Part shown: piece by piece, positions 8,247 to 15,812 of the stretch
Numbering within the stretch: the stretch's first letter is position 1
Layout: each line of letters opens with the position of its first letter
From: Methanomicrobiales archaeon
GTDB taxonomy: Archaea; Halobacteriota; Methanomicrobia; Methanomicrobiales; Methanospirillaceae
Direction of reading: 5' to 3'
DNA: 35,950 nt
Assembly (NCBI GenBank): GCA_012516785.1
Contig: JAAYWH010000058.1
Span: forward strand, 1-35,950
The notes under the pieces: generated by a model
Told to the model about the DNA's origin: nothing
What the model saw: the letters and a program-made list of their open reading frames with translations, nothing else
Database searches by the model: none
Program-made: the position numbers and the translations under genes

Positions 8247-8398
8247 CGCAGCTACCCCTTCCTCTGGTTGTTATCCTTTTTCCGGGAGTTCACTGAATTA
8301 CCATTGGAACCGGGTTAAAAAAAGACTATCGGACTCTTCAGGGAGCAAGGTTCGCCCAAAAAAACCAGGGAGCGCGCCGGGCTGACGACGGAGAAGAA

Positions 8399-8409
8399 AA
8401 TTTAAAAAT
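8399..8409 (+). promoter_or_regulatory. Probable TATA box of mer
   Basis: An AT-rich element (ATTTAAAAAT) is preceded by the purine run GAGAAGAAAA, resembling a BRE plus TATA box. Transcription would start near 8430, giving a leader of about 90 bases before the mer TTG start. A second AT-rich element (GGTATTTAATTTT, about 8475-8487) is too close to the ribosome-binding site to drive a full transcript. Confidence 0.45.
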
Positions 8410-8520
8410 TGTTTTATGGGGGTAATTTTTCTTCACTCCGGATCCTTTCGGGTTTTGATGACTGAAAATGATAAGGTATTTAATTTTGTGCCCGATATGT
8501 TACAGTGAGGTGAACTAACC

Positions 8521-9510
8521 TTGACAACGTATGGAATAGAATTTGTGCCTGGCAATGTAAATGTCAAGCAGGTGGTAAATTTCTGTAAACTTGCAGAGTC
8601 CAAAGATATCGACTTTGCGTGGATTACCAACCACTACAACAACCGTCACTGCTACCCCACCCTCGCTGCCATCGCTCAGGCAACCACAACCCTGAAGATG
8701 GGCCCGGGTATCATGAACTCATTTACTGACACCCCGGCGGCAATGGCCTCATTCTTCTGCACACTGAATGAGATCTCTGACGGACGCGCAGTATTGGGGA
8801 TCGGCCCAGGTGACCTTTCAACACTTCCAAAACTGGCAATCGCTCCTGAAAAGCCGGTAGCGCGCCTCGAAGAAGCAGTCACACAGATCCGCCGGCTCTG
8901 TGCGGGTGAGGAAGTCAAGAAATCGGGAATGCAGTTCTTCGACTATGATGGTGCCAAGCTTACGGGCGTCAGTCTCCCCGGAAAGAAGGGAGTCCCGATT
9001 TACATCGGTGCACAGGGACCCAAGGTTCTTGACCTCGCCGGAAGAGTCGGTGACGGGGCGTTGATCAATGCGTCCAATCCAAAAGACTTCGCCATTGCCA
9101 TCCCGATCATCAAGGCAGCCTGTGACAAGGTAGGAAAGAAAGGATTTGACGTCGGTGCCTACACCGCCATGTCGATTGACATGAACGAGAAGAAGGCCCG
9201 GAATGCCGCCAAGATCGTTGCCGCATTCATCGCCGCTGGATCCCCGCCGGACCTCATCGCACGCCACGGCCTTGATGCGGCAAAAGTGGCAACAATCAAG
9301 GGCGCCCTCGCCAAGTTCGATTTCAAGACCGCTGGTGAGAATGTTGATGACAAGACCATTGATGCATTTACCATTGCCGGGACCCCGGACACGGTAAAAC
9401 AGAAATGTGAAGACCTTGCCAAGGCTGGCGTTACTCAGATCATCTTCGGATCCCCGCTGGGACCGGACATGACCACCTCGATCCGCCTGCTTGGCAAATA
9501 TGTTGTCTGA
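8521..9510 (+). CDS. mer: F420-dependent 5,10-methylenetetrahydromethanopterin reductase
   Basis: Mer reduces methylene-H4MPT to methyl-H4MPT with reduced F420 in the cytoplasm, the step before the Mtr methyltransferase. The 329-residue product has the family's length and the bacterial-luciferase-like TIM-barrel pattern. Visible stretches are TTYGIEFVPGN, DFAWITNHYNNRHCYP, ATTTLKMGPGIMNSFTD, GRAVLGIGPGD, PIYIGAQGPKVL and a C-terminal AGVTQIIFGSPLGPD. The start is TTG at 8521, supported by the strong ribosome-binding site GAGGTGA (8507-8513) seven bases upstream and by the conserved N-terminus. The gene stands alone on its strand, with its own promoter and a T7 terminator. Divergent to it is the FtsZ/CetZ-like gene; downstream are the GalT-like gene and, on the opposite strand, mtd, which acts one step earlier. 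Confidence 0.97.
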   Translation: MTTYGIEFVPGNVNVKQVVNFCKLAESKDIDFAWITNHYNNRHCYPTLAAIAQATTTLKMGPGIMNSFTDTPAAMASFFCTLNEISDGRAVLGIGPGDLSTLPKLAIAPEKPVARLEEAVTQIRRLCAGEEVKKSGMQFFDYDGAKLTGVSLPGKKGVPIYIGAQGPKVLDLAGRVGDGALINASNPKDFAIAIPIIKAACDKVGKKGFDVGAYTAMSIDMNEKKARNAAKIVAAFIAAGSPPDLIARHGLDAAKVATIKGALAKFDFKTAGENVDDKTIDAFTIAGTPDTVKQKCEDLAKAGVTQIIFGSPLGPDMTTSIRLLGKYVV

Positions 9511-9536
9511 GACAATCCAGCCGGAACAACACTCCC

Positions 9537-9543
9537 TTTTTTT
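9537..9543 (+). terminator. T7 tract after mer
   Basis: Seven consecutive T residues about 27 bases after the mer stop codon are a strong archaeal terminator signal. They separate mer from the GalT-like gene, which has a TATA-like TTTTAATA (9551-9558) of its own. Confidence 0.6.
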
Positions 9544-9588
9544 CACACAGTTTTAATAGAAAGGCTTCGAATGAGAAGGTGAGGCGCC

Positions 9589-10551
9589 ATGTTCACGGTG
9601 ACAGAGATCAGGACGGGGACCCAGCCCCTGCAGGTAAGAGAAGAACTTCTGACTGGTCACCGCTGCAAGATCTCGCCCGGCCGGCTTAACCGTGGCATTG
9701 ATACCCCCTACCATCCTCAAGATATCCAGGAAAACTGTCCGTTCTGCAGGGAACGAATCTTCTCAGTTACTCCGGTTTTTCCGGACGGGAAACGTATCTG
9801 CCGGGGGGAGAGCATCACCGTCCCCAACCTCTTTCCTTTTGGCGAGTGGCACACGGTCACCGTTATCACAAGCAGACATGTTGTTGATACCTTCAGCCCG
9901 GGTGAGATTGCAGACGCACTCTCAGGACAATCAGAGTCGCTGCTGAAGGCAGAAGGGTACAAGAGCATAAACTGGAACTACCTCCCCTCTTCCGGAGCAA
10001 GCATAGCCCATCCTCATCTCCAAGGGCTGGCTGACCGGAGAGCTCCTGCCAATGCCGAGCGGTATCTCGTTGCTGGTCACCGGTATCTCATGAAGCAGGG
10101 ACGACCCTACTGGGAGGATCTCCGGTCATTTGAATCAGGCTCCTCGCGCTACCTCTTTGGTGACGAATTATTCTGGTATGCTCATCCGGTGCCTCTTGGC
10201 GAAAGGGAAGTGCGGTGCCTCCTCCCCATTGCTACCATCGAGGAGTTCACTCCTTACATTGAAACGTTTGCTGAAGATCTTCTTCGTATAATTGATATGT
10301 ATAGGAGGCTCGGAACGTATGCATTCAATATTTCTGTCTTTTTTGATAAAAAAAAGGAAAAAAACGGATTTTCCTCATTCTGTTCAATTATTTCTCGGAT
10401 AAATCCGAATGCTATTTCAATGAGTGATTCCGCTTTCATGGAACGCCTCCACCTTGAACCGGTGATCCTTACCCTCCCTGAAGACCTCGCGGATTTTTTC
10501 CGGAGTGAGCACTGTTACTCACGTGCAAAATCACAAAGCCGTATCATTTGA
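9589..10551 (+). CDS. Galactose-1-phosphate uridylyltransferase-like HIT-superfamily protein
   Basis: The 320-residue protein shows the GalT pattern. There is a CPFC knuckle (C50, C53), probably a zinc site, and PNLFPFGEWHTVTVITSRHV in the middle. NWNYLPSSGASIAHPHLQ places the histidine-triad-like HPH at residues 141-143; in GalT the second His of this motif is the uridylylated nucleophile. GalT enzymes exchange UMP between UDP-glucose and galactose-1-phosphate, but related proteins handle other nucleotides (ADP-sugar or ADP-sulfate phosphorylases), so the substrate is open. The ribosome-binding site GGTGAGG (9578-9584) sits four bases before the ATG. The gene lies between mer and the convergent mtd, and no other Leloir-pathway gene is visible nearby. 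The last third is unusually rich in A and T compared with mer. Confidence 0.75.
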   Translation: MFTVTEIRTGTQPLQVREELLTGHRCKISPGRLNRGIDTPYHPQDIQENCPFCRERIFSVTPVFPDGKRICRGESITVPNLFPFGEWHTVTVITSRHVVDTFSPGEIADALSGQSESLLKAEGYKSINWNYLPSSGASIAHPHLQGLADRRAPANAERYLVAGHRYLMKQGRPYWEDLRSFESGSSRYLFGDELFWYAHPVPLGEREVRCLLPIATIEEFTPYIETFAEDLLRIIDMYRRLGTYAFNISVFFDKKKEKNGFSSFCSIISRINPNAISMSDSAFMERLHLEPVILTLPEDLADFFRSEHCYSRAKSQSRII

Positions 10552-10562
10552 AACATTCAATA

Positions 10563-10592
10563 GAAAAAACGTTCCTGCGAGCGAAAAAAAAG
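10563..10592 (-). terminator. Oligo-T terminator after mtd
   Basis: On the minus strand, eight T residues (complement of 10584-10591) directly follow the mtd stop, with a second T6 tract 15 bases further on. This ends mtd before it runs into the convergent GalT-like gene. Confidence 0.6.
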
Positions 10593-10600
10593 ATAAGGGG

Positions 10601-11440
10601 TTACTCGGGCTTGCTGATCAGCTTGGTCTTAGAGACGATAATGCCGTCTTTCTTGTGAGGCTTCCTGATGATGCCATCGCCAGCCTTCTCAATCTCACGA
10701 GCTTCGTCGCAGAGTACCGCTGCAGCCCTCATCATCTCGTGGGCACTTGTGACGATCGGGATGTATTTTTCCCATTCCTTCGTCATGAAGCATCCCTTGA
10801 CGTTCACCATGGCAACCGCAGACGCAATCTCGTAAGCTGCACGGGCTTTTGCCAGGGCGTAGGGGTTGGAAAACTCCCCATCAACAGCCTTGTCGGAAGT
10901 GACGATGAGCTTTGGCATGGCGAGGTCTGCTCCCTTCTTTCCAGCCTTGACCTGGTCGATGACCTGGTCGATGGCATTCTGGAGCTTACGGAATGCACCG
11001 GTGAGAGCGAGCACCTTCACGAGGTTGCCGTTGTAGTCCGCCATCTCGATGGGATCGAGGAATTCACGGCGGGCACCAATCATGGCGTCGCCCTTCATGA
11101 TGATGTATCCGAACTTGCCGTCCTTGATCTCGGCCCACTCTTTCTTGGTGGTGACATCATCAGTGATGAAGAGGGTGGGGATTCCTGCGGCTGCCAGGCG
11201 CTCGCGGGCACCGGTCGGGCCGGGGAGCACACCATTTGGTGAAACAACGATCGCGAAGTCAGGCTTCCATGCGACCATGTTGTTGACAACCCTGTCGATG
11301 TCCTCTGGCTGGAGCTTCGTTCCGCTCGTCGCCATGAATGTCTGCATATCCTCTCTGTCTGCTCTCTCATCGAGGAGGAGCTCGGCCATTACGCCGCTGG
11401 CAATGTTGCCGAGTTTGGCAACTCCAACTTTAACTACCAT
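10601..11440 (-). CDS. mtd: F420-dependent methylenetetrahydromethanopterin dehydrogenase
   Basis: Mtd reversibly reduces methenyl-H4MPT to methylene-H4MPT with reduced F420, upstream of Mer in CO2-reducing methanogenesis. The 279-residue product is full length and highly characteristic: [20 protein letters not shown] at the start, then [67 protein letters not shown] and a C-terminal ending [14 protein letters not shown]. The ATG start is preceded by TGAGGTG (complement of 11446-11452) at good spacing. A TATA box lies about 50 bases upstream, and an oligo-T terminator follows. The gene is divergent from tfx over about 220 bases and convergent with the GalT-like gene. Expression is likely high, judging from the strong ribosome-binding site and biased codons. 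Confidence 0.98.
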   Translation of the reverse strand: MVVKVGVAKLGNIASGVMAELLLDERADREDMQTFMATSGTKLQPEDIDRVVNNMVAWKPDFAIVVSPNGVLPGPTGARERLAAAGIPTLFITDDVTTKKEWAEIKDGKFGYIIMKGDAMIGARREFLDPIEMADYNGNLVKVLALTGAFRKLQNAIDQVIDQVKAGKKGADLAMPKLIVTSDKAVDGEFSNPYALAKARAAYEIASAVAMVNVKGCFMTKEWEKYIPIVTSAHEMMRAAAVLCDEAREIEKAGDGIIRKPHKKDGIIVSKTKLISKPE

Positions 11441-11488
11441 GTATGCACCTCATTTTAGTTTATAACAGGTTACTATTCATCCATGCGG

Positions 11489-11496
11489 ATATAAAC
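11489..11496 (-). promoter_or_regulatory. TATA box of mtd
   Basis: GTTTATAT on the minus strand lies about 50-57 bases upstream of the mtd ATG, giving a predicted leader of about 25 bases that contains the ribosome-binding site. Upstream is a strongly AT-rich block (about 11500-11530) with the near-palindromic GAATTGAAAAATTC. Confidence 0.6.
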
Positions 11497-11591
11497 GTTT
11501 TGAAATTTGATTCGAATTGAAAAATTCAGCCGTTTATGCCGTTTTCTGGTAAAATATGAGCATAATGCAGTCCCTCCATACATCTCTGTTC

Positions 11592-11653
11592 CCAGTTGAG
11601 GGGTGTACCGGAGAATGTTAACGAAAAGTGTTTAAGTCACCTCTCCCAACTGG
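11592..11653. promoter_or_regulatory. Inverted repeat bracketing the tfx core promoter
   Basis: CCAGTTG (11592-11598) and its exact complement CAACTGG (11647-11653) flank the purine-rich BRE-like CGAAAA (11622-11627) and the TATA-like GTTTAAGT (11630-11637). The TATA lies about 27 bases before the ATG at 11660, so the tfx transcript may be leaderless. The layout fits an operator for tfx itself or a shared mtd/tfx control region, but binding is inference. Confidence 0.45.
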
Positions 11654-11659
11654 TTTATC

Positions 11660-12064
11660 ATGAAAGACGGGCTGCTTACCGATCGCCAGAAAGAGGTGCT
11701 CAGATACCGTAAGCAGGGGATGACCCAGCAACAGATTGCTGATATTATTCGCACATCAAAGGCAAATGTCTGCACCATTGAAAAGTCGGCGATGGAAAAT
11801 ATCAGGAGAGCGAAGGAAACCCTTGAATTCCTTTACACGCTTGATGCAACCCACCTCTGCACGATTGAGTCCGGGATGGATCTCCTCGATGTTGCCCCAT
11901 ATATTTACCGTGAAGCTGAAAATATCGGCATAAAGGTGAAATACGACACGATCTCCCTTATCAACAAGCTGCGTGAGGCTACTCCTGAGCGGTTCAGGGC
12001 ACGTCATGTGAGAGATGCAATCGAGGTTTATATTAACGAGGAAGGGGATCTTTACTTCGGATAA
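11660..12064 (+). CDS. tfx: Tfx family DNA-binding regulator
   Basis: Tfx was described in Methanothermobacter as a protein binding downstream of the promoter of fmdECB, which encodes molybdenum formylmethanofuran dehydrogenase, the first enzyme of CO2 reduction. The 134-residue product has an N-terminal sigma70-region-4/LuxR-like helix-turn-helix (about residues 5-55: LLTDRQKEVLRYRKQGMTQQ, then QIADIIRTSKANVCTIEKSA). A C-terminal domain of about 75 residues ending in YINEEGDLYFG follows, matching the family's length and layout. The ATG at 11660 has no strong ribosome-binding site, in keeping with a leaderless or short-leader transcript. Being divergent from mtd, it may also control that gene. 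No fmd gene is in the window. Confidence 0.88.
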   Translation: MKDGLLTDRQKEVLRYRKQGMTQQQIADIIRTSKANVCTIEKSAMENIRRAKETLEFLYTLDATHLCTIESGMDLLDVAPYIYREAENIGIKVKYDTISLINKLREATPERFRARHVRDAIEVYINEEGDLYFG

Positions 12065-12135
12065 TCAGAACAGCTGGGATCATCGGAGAACGAATGAGAG
12101 TTTCAGTTCTCTGCACCCCGTCTGGCTCCGGGAAG

Positions 12136-12143
12136 ATTTATAT
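12136..12143 (+). promoter_or_regulatory. TATA-like box upstream of the hairpin array and rpl3
   Basis: ATTTATAT is preceded by the purine-rich CGGGAAG. Transcription is predicted to begin near 12165, just before the first hairpin. No better TATA element was found between here and the rpl3 start at 12641, so this may be the promoter of the ribosomal operon with a leader of about 475 bases, or of a separate RNA. Confidence 0.5.
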
Positions 12144-12162
12144 CCGTTTCTGTTTAATAATT

Positions 12163-12624
12163 ATGGAAGCCTGTATGAATGTCCCGGCGAAGACCGGGAG
12201 TTCGTATGTGGCGGGTGCTGTTTACTGTCATGGTAAACGGCGCAGCCGAGAAGGAGTTGTGATTATTCACAACGGGCTGACACGGTGGAACTGATAAGCG
12301 CGGGGGTGGACGTGGTTCTCACGAGCCCGCATGTATCAGAATGGGTGGTACATCCGCGCGATAGTCAGGATCTATTCGCGACGACCGGTAGGAACAGGAA
12401 GAAACTGGAAGGAACTGACGTGAAAGCGTCTGTTCACCTGTATTCTTCCGGCAGGTCACAGGTTCGCTCCGCAAACGGGGCTCTGAAAAGAATACCCGTT
12501 TCCGGACAGCTCGATTACCCTGAGCATCACGCTCTCTCGGGGCAGCTGTATGCCCTGCGCATACCCAGGTCCTGAACAAGGTCTGGGCTTGCTGACTGGT
12601 GCTGCACTGAATCGTCAGATCAAG
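12163..12624 (+). ncRNA. Candidate structured RNA or long structured leader of the ribosomal operon
   Basis: This stretch lacks a credible gene but contains hairpins one after another. TCCCGG/CCGGGA is at 12182-12199. A 14-bp stem with one internal loop spans 12210-12247. GTTGTGA-TTAT-TCACAAC is at 12256-12273. A composite stem at 12291-12339 comprises CTGATA/TATCAG, GCGGG/CCCGC and CGTG/CACG. An 8-bp stem with one bulged T is at 12357-12380. CCG-C-AAACGGG pairs with CCCGTTT-C-CGG at 12468-12506, 11 bp with one mismatch. A nested stem ACAGCT/AGCTGT around CCCTGAG/CTCGGGG spans 12506-12549. CCCAG-GT-CCT/AGG-T-CTGGG is at 12564-12587, and CTTG-CTGAC/GTCAG-AT-CAAG at 12588-12624. A few stems are mutually exclusive. 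The array ends just before the rpl3 ribosome-binding region. I saw no RNase P or SRP RNA signature. A cis-acting leader or a separate RNA are both possible. Confidence 0.5.
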
Positions 12625-12640
12625 AAAGGATTGATGAAAA

Positions 12641-13654
12641 ATGCCGAAAATCAACACACCGCGAAAAGGATCCCTCGCATTTAGCCCGCGAAAAAGGGCA
12701 AAAGGGCCGGTCCCTAAGTACCAGTCATGGCCGGAATATGAGGGAACACCGGTGCTGCAGGGATTTGCCGGGTACAAGGTGGGGATGACGCATATCGTCA
12801 TGGTCGATGACCACAAGAACAGCCCTACCGAGGGAAAAGATATCATGGTGCCGGTCACGGTTATCGAGATCCCTGCCATGAAGGTCGCTGCGATCCGTGC
12901 CTATACAAAAGATACGTACGGAAAGCATCCTCTCACCGAGGTATGGGAAGCAGCTCCTGACCCTGCCCTCGACCGAAGAATAACGCTTCCCAAGACCTAT
13001 GATGGCTCAGCCGCACAGAAAGCCATCCTCGATGGAATAAAAGCAGGAACGGTGGCAGAGATTTTCGCCCTGGTCCATACGACACCTGAACTGGTATCGG
13101 GGATCCCCAAGAAGGTTCCTGATATCATGGAGGTCCGGATTGCCGGGGGGGCTCTTGAAAACCGGTTCGAATTTGCGCTGTCACTTCTTGGGAAGGAAGT
13201 AACGCTTAAAAATGTTCTCCAGGCGGGATCGTATGCGGATATCACCGCGGTTACAACCGGGAAAGGGACACAGGGCCCGGTAAAACGCTGGGGCATCAAA
13301 CTCCGGAAACGGAAACATTCCCGGGGTGGAAAGAAGCGTCACGTTGGGAACCTCGGACCCTGGAATCCGCACCATGTGCGATGGCAGGTTCCGCAGGCAG
13401 GCCAGATGGGATACCAGCAACGGACCGAATTCAACAAGCGCATTCTGAAAATCGGGGATAACGGCAAAGAGGTCACCCCTGATGGCGGATTTCTTCATTA
13501 TGGCGTTCTGAACAATCCCTATGTCCTTGTAAAGGGATCCGTTCCAGGGCCGGTCAAGCGCCTGGTAAGGATACGCCCCGCCATGAGACTTGGAGAACAT
13601 GTTCCTCGCCAGCCCGCTATCGAGTTTGTGAGCGTCCAGAGCAAGCAGGGGTGA
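12641..13654 (+). CDS. rpl3: Large-subunit ribosomal protein L3 (uL3)
   Basis: uL3 binds 23S rRNA near its 3' end and reaches the peptidyl-transferase centre. The 337-residue product has normal archaeal length. It opens [20 protein letters not shown] and carries [14 protein letters not shown], the central loop with [20 protein letters not shown], and a C-terminal [12 protein letters not shown]. It is the first gene of the 27-gene array running to 26979. The region just before the ATG has a weak GGATTGATG ribosome-binding site and follows the hairpin-rich stretch, so its translation or transcription could be controlled by that element. In many archaea a SPOUT-type RNA methyltransferase gene precedes rpl3; none is found here. 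Confidence 0.98.
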   Translation: MPKINTPRKGSLAFSPRKRAKGPVPKYQSWPEYEGTPVLQGFAGYKVGMTHIVMVDDHKNSPTEGKDIMVPVTVIEIPAMKVAAIRAYTKDTYGKHPLTEVWEAAPDPALDRRITLPKTYDGSAAQKAILDGIKAGTVAEIFALVHTTPELVSGIPKKVPDIMEVRIAGGALENRFEFALSLLGKEVTLKNVLQAGSYADITAVTTGKGTQGPVKRWGIKLRKRKHSRGGKKRHVGNLGPWNPHHVRWQVPQAGQMGYQQRTEFNKRILKIGDNGKEVTPDGGFLHYGVLNNPYVLVKGSVPGPVKRLVRIRPAMRLGEHVPRQPAIEFVSVQSKQG

Positions 13655-13661
13655 GACAGCA

Positions 13662-14408
13662 ATGAAAGCACAGGTAATTACAATCGACGGCACAAGGAAA
13701 GGGGACATCGATTTACCCCCTGCATTCTCGGAAGAATACCGCCCAGACCTGATCAGGAAGGCAGTCATTGCGCTCCAGAGCACGAGAAGGCAGCCGCACG
13801 GGACATATCCGTATGCAGGCATCGAGTCATCTGCGGTCGGATGGGGGAGCGGTCGTGGTGTTTCTCATGTGCCCCGTATCAAGACCGGATCAAGGGCAGC
13901 GAAAGTTCCCCAGGCGAAAGGGGGGAGGGAGGCACATCCGCCGGTGGTGCAGAAGGTGCTTCTCATCAGGATGAATAAAAAAGAGAAAGCGAAAGCATTC
14001 AGGTCAGCGCTTGCTGCCAGTGCTTCTGAGGAGATCGTGCGATCAAGGGGGCATCTTTTTACAGGCCAGATCCCTGTTGTGTTCGAGGATTCCTTCGGAG
14101 AACTTGGCAGGACTTCCGAAGTCATCTCAGCGCTTACGGCAGCCGGGCTTTACCAGGACATCGAAAGGTCCAAGAGTTCACGAAAAGTCAGGGCTGGCCG
14201 GGGAAAGATGAGAGGGCGGCGTTACAAACAGAGGAAGAGTCTTCTCATCGTCACCGCTGAAAAACCCCTCAGGGCTGCACGGAACCTGGCAGGGGTGGAC
14301 GTGGTCACGCTCGAGCAGCTCAACACGGAACTCCTTGCACCCGGGACTCATCCTGGCCGTCTTACGGTCTACACAGAGAGTGCAATCTCACGACTTGGGG
14401 GGCAGTAA
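13662..14408 (+). CDS. rpl4: Large-subunit ribosomal protein L4 (uL4)
   Basis: uL4 lines the nascent-peptide exit tunnel with a long loop. The 248-residue product shows that loop as GWGSGRGVSHVPRIKTGSRA followed by a glycine-rich basic stretch, then the Rossmann-like part ending in LTVYTESAISRLGGQ. The strongly basic segment RKVRAGRGKMRGRRYKQRKS contacts 23S rRNA. It starts seven bases after rpl3 and is followed after one base by rpl23. In bacteria L4 represses its own operon; whether that holds here is unknown. Confidence 0.98.
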   Translation: MKAQVITIDGTRKGDIDLPPAFSEEYRPDLIRKAVIALQSTRRQPHGTYPYAGIESSAVGWGSGRGVSHVPRIKTGSRAAKVPQAKGGREAHPPVVQKVLLIRMNKKEKAKAFRSALAASASEEIVRSRGHLFTGQIPVVFEDSFGELGRTSEVISALTAAGLYQDIERSKSSRKVRAGRGKMRGRRYKQRKSLLIVTAEKPLRAARNLAGVDVVTLEQLNTELLAPGTHPGRLTVYTESAISRLGGQ

Positions 14409-14409
14409 G

Positions 14410-14658
14410 ATGGTGCTCCGACATCCGTATGTGACAGAAAAGGCCATGATGACTCTTGAAAAAGAGAACAAACTCCAGTTTCTTGTTGACAAAGACGCCA
14501 CGAAGAAGCAGATAAAGAGAGAGATCGAGAAGACCTTCGAACAGGAGGTCCGGGGTGTCTCGACTGTCATGACCATGCACGGGGAGAAGAAAGCGATCAT
14601 CAGCTTTGCCAACGAAAAGGCAGCCGAGGAGATACTCAGCCGTCTTGGCATTATGTAG
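14410..14658 (+). CDS. rpl23: Large-subunit ribosomal protein L23 (uL23)
   Basis: uL23 sits at the tunnel exit and serves as the docking point for SRP and the translocon. The 82-residue product begins MVLRHPYVTEKAMMTLEKEN and has the family's compact alpha/beta layout ending in LSRLGIM. The ATG at 14410 was chosen because the frame extends back into rpl4 but homologues begin at this methionine. It is one base after the rpl4 stop. Confidence 0.97.
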   Translation: MVLRHPYVTEKAMMTLEKENKLQFLVDKDATKKQIKREIEKTFEQEVRGVSTVMTMHGEKKAIISFANEKAAEEILSRLGIM

Positions 14659-14667
14659 GTGGTTTGA

Positions 14668-15384
14668 ATGGGACACCGTATTACAACACAGAACAGAGGA
14701 AAAGGAGGCCCGGCTTACCGGGTGCCGTCCCACCGTTACAAGGCAGCACTCCGTCATGCCAGCAGCGGCACTACAACGGTAAAGGGGATCGTGGTAGATA
14801 TTGAACACGATCCGGCACGACACACTCCTATCGCGCTCGTGAAACTCGAAGACGGATCGAGGATGTACATGCTCGTCACTGAAGGAATTGGAGTAAATGA
14901 TGAGGTGAGCTGGGGGCCCGAGGGAGAGGTTCGTAATGGCAACACCCTTCCCCTGTCTGCAATCCCAACCGGAGCATATGTATGCAATATCGAGGCAAGG
15001 CCCAATGATGGAGGCAAGTTCGTCCGTGCCAGCGGCGTGCAGGCAATCGTTGTGGATAAAACGGCGGAACGGGTTGGCGTCCAGATGCCCAGCGGCGTTA
15101 CCAAATGGTTCAATGCCAGCTGCAGGGCAACCATCGGAATAGTTGCCGGCGGAGGACGCGGAGAGAAACCATTCGTGAAGGCCGGGAACAAGTTCCACAA
15201 GATGAAGAACAGTGCATCCAACTGGCCCCGGGTACGGGGGGTAGCCATGAACGTGATCGATCATCCGTTCGGTGGCGGTGGTCACCAGCATGCAGGCCGG
15301 CCAAAGACTGTTGCAAGAGGAACATCCCCCGGGAGGACCGTCGGCCATGTTGCCGCACGAAAGACTGGACGGGGTAAGAAGTGA
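14668..15384 (+). CDS. rpl2: Large-subunit ribosomal protein L2 (uL2)
   Basis: uL2 is needed for subunit joining and for peptidyl-transferase activity. The 238-residue product begins MGHRITTQNRGKGGPAYRVP and has the diagnostic C-terminal segment NVIDHPFGGGGHQHAGRP, which contains the His-rich loop that reaches towards the catalytic centre. The end is basic (VAARKTGRGKK). It lies nine bases from both rpl23 and rps19. A 463-codon open frame on the opposite strand over rpl23-rpl2-rps19 is a shadow. Confidence 0.98.
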   Translation: MGHRITTQNRGKGGPAYRVPSHRYKAALRHASSGTTTVKGIVVDIEHDPARHTPIALVKLEDGSRMYMLVTEGIGVNDEVSWGPEGEVRNGNTLPLSAIPTGAYVCNIEARPNDGGKFVRASGVQAIVVDKTAERVGVQMPSGVTKWFNASCRATIGIVAGGGRGEKPFVKAGNKFHKMKNSASNWPRVRGVAMNVIDHPFGGGGHQHAGRPKTVARGTSPGRTVGHVAARKTGRGKK

Positions 15385-15393
15385 GGGTTTGAC

Positions 15394-15807
15394 ATGGCAA
15401 AGAAGACACAGAAGAGGTTGCCAAGACGGCGGGAAGAGTTTACCTACCGTGGATTCCGGCTCGACGATCTCATGAAGATGGGTACGGCTGACCTCCTGCC
15501 GATAATGCCTGCCCGGGTCCGCCGGAAAGTGAGCAGGGGCCTGACCCGCGGAGAAGAGCATCTCCTCTCGAGGTTCAAAAGTGGGGATGCCAGGATCAGG
15601 ACCCATCTTCGGGACATGGTGATCATGCCCGATATGATCGGAAAAGAGGTGGAGATTTACAACGGGAAGGAATTCATGAAAGTGGAGATCCAGCCCGAAG
15701 CGATCTTCCATTACCTCGGGGAGTTTGCCCTGACACGAAGGAAGGTCACACACGGGAGTGCCGGAATTGGTGCAACCCGTTCAAGTAAGTATGTCCCGCT
15801 GAAGTGA
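15394..15807 (+). CDS. rps19: Small-subunit ribosomal protein S19 (uS19)
   Basis: uS19 is in the 30S head and contacts the A-site finger of the large subunit. The 137-residue archaeal form has an N-terminal extension with [20 protein letters not shown], then the conserved [20 protein letters not shown] and [20 protein letters not shown]. Length and motifs are typical. The ATG is nine bases after the rpl2 stop, and the next start is five bases downstream. Confidence 0.97.
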   Translation: MAKKTQKRLPRRREEFTYRGFRLDDLMKMGTADLLPIMPARVRRKVSRGLTRGEEHLLSRFKSGDARIRTHLRDMVIMPDMIGKEVEIYNGKEFMKVEIQPEAIFHYLGEFALTRRKVTHGSAGIGATRSSKYVPLK

Positions 15808-15812
15808 GAACC

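Noticed and set aside
8247-8520. NrpR operator near mer
   Set aside because: No GGAA-N6-TTCC or GGTA-N6-TACC arrangement was found in the gap.
12300-12330. Kink-turn in the composite hairpin (would suggest an L7Ae-binding guide RNA)
   Set aside because: The asymmetric internal loop has GGTGGA on one side but AG rather than GA on the other, so the tandem G-A pairs of a canonical kink-turn cannot form.
12285-12575. 96-codon open frame (and 66 codons at 12094-12294) between tfx and rpl3 as small genes
   Set aside because: The two are in different frames, lack ribosome-binding sites and known motifs, and cover sequence dominated by inverted repeats, which is better explained by RNA structure.
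12163-12624. RNase P RNA or SRP RNA as the identity of the hairpin array
   Set aside because: I found no GGAAAGUCC-type or ACAGAA-type conserved regions of RNase P and no GGAAGGGAGCAGC-type helix 8 of SRP RNA on either strand; the hairpins are local rather than closing long-range helices.
12319-12879. 186-codon minus-strand frame overlapping the start of rpl3
   Set aside because: It overlaps a certain gene by about 240 bases and has no similarity to known proteins.
14362-15753. 463-codon open frame on the minus strand across rpl23, rpl2 and rps19
   Set aside because: It is wholly antisense to three well-conserved ribosomal genes, has no recognisable domain and is rich in Cys, His and Ser as expected from reading GC-rich codons backwards.
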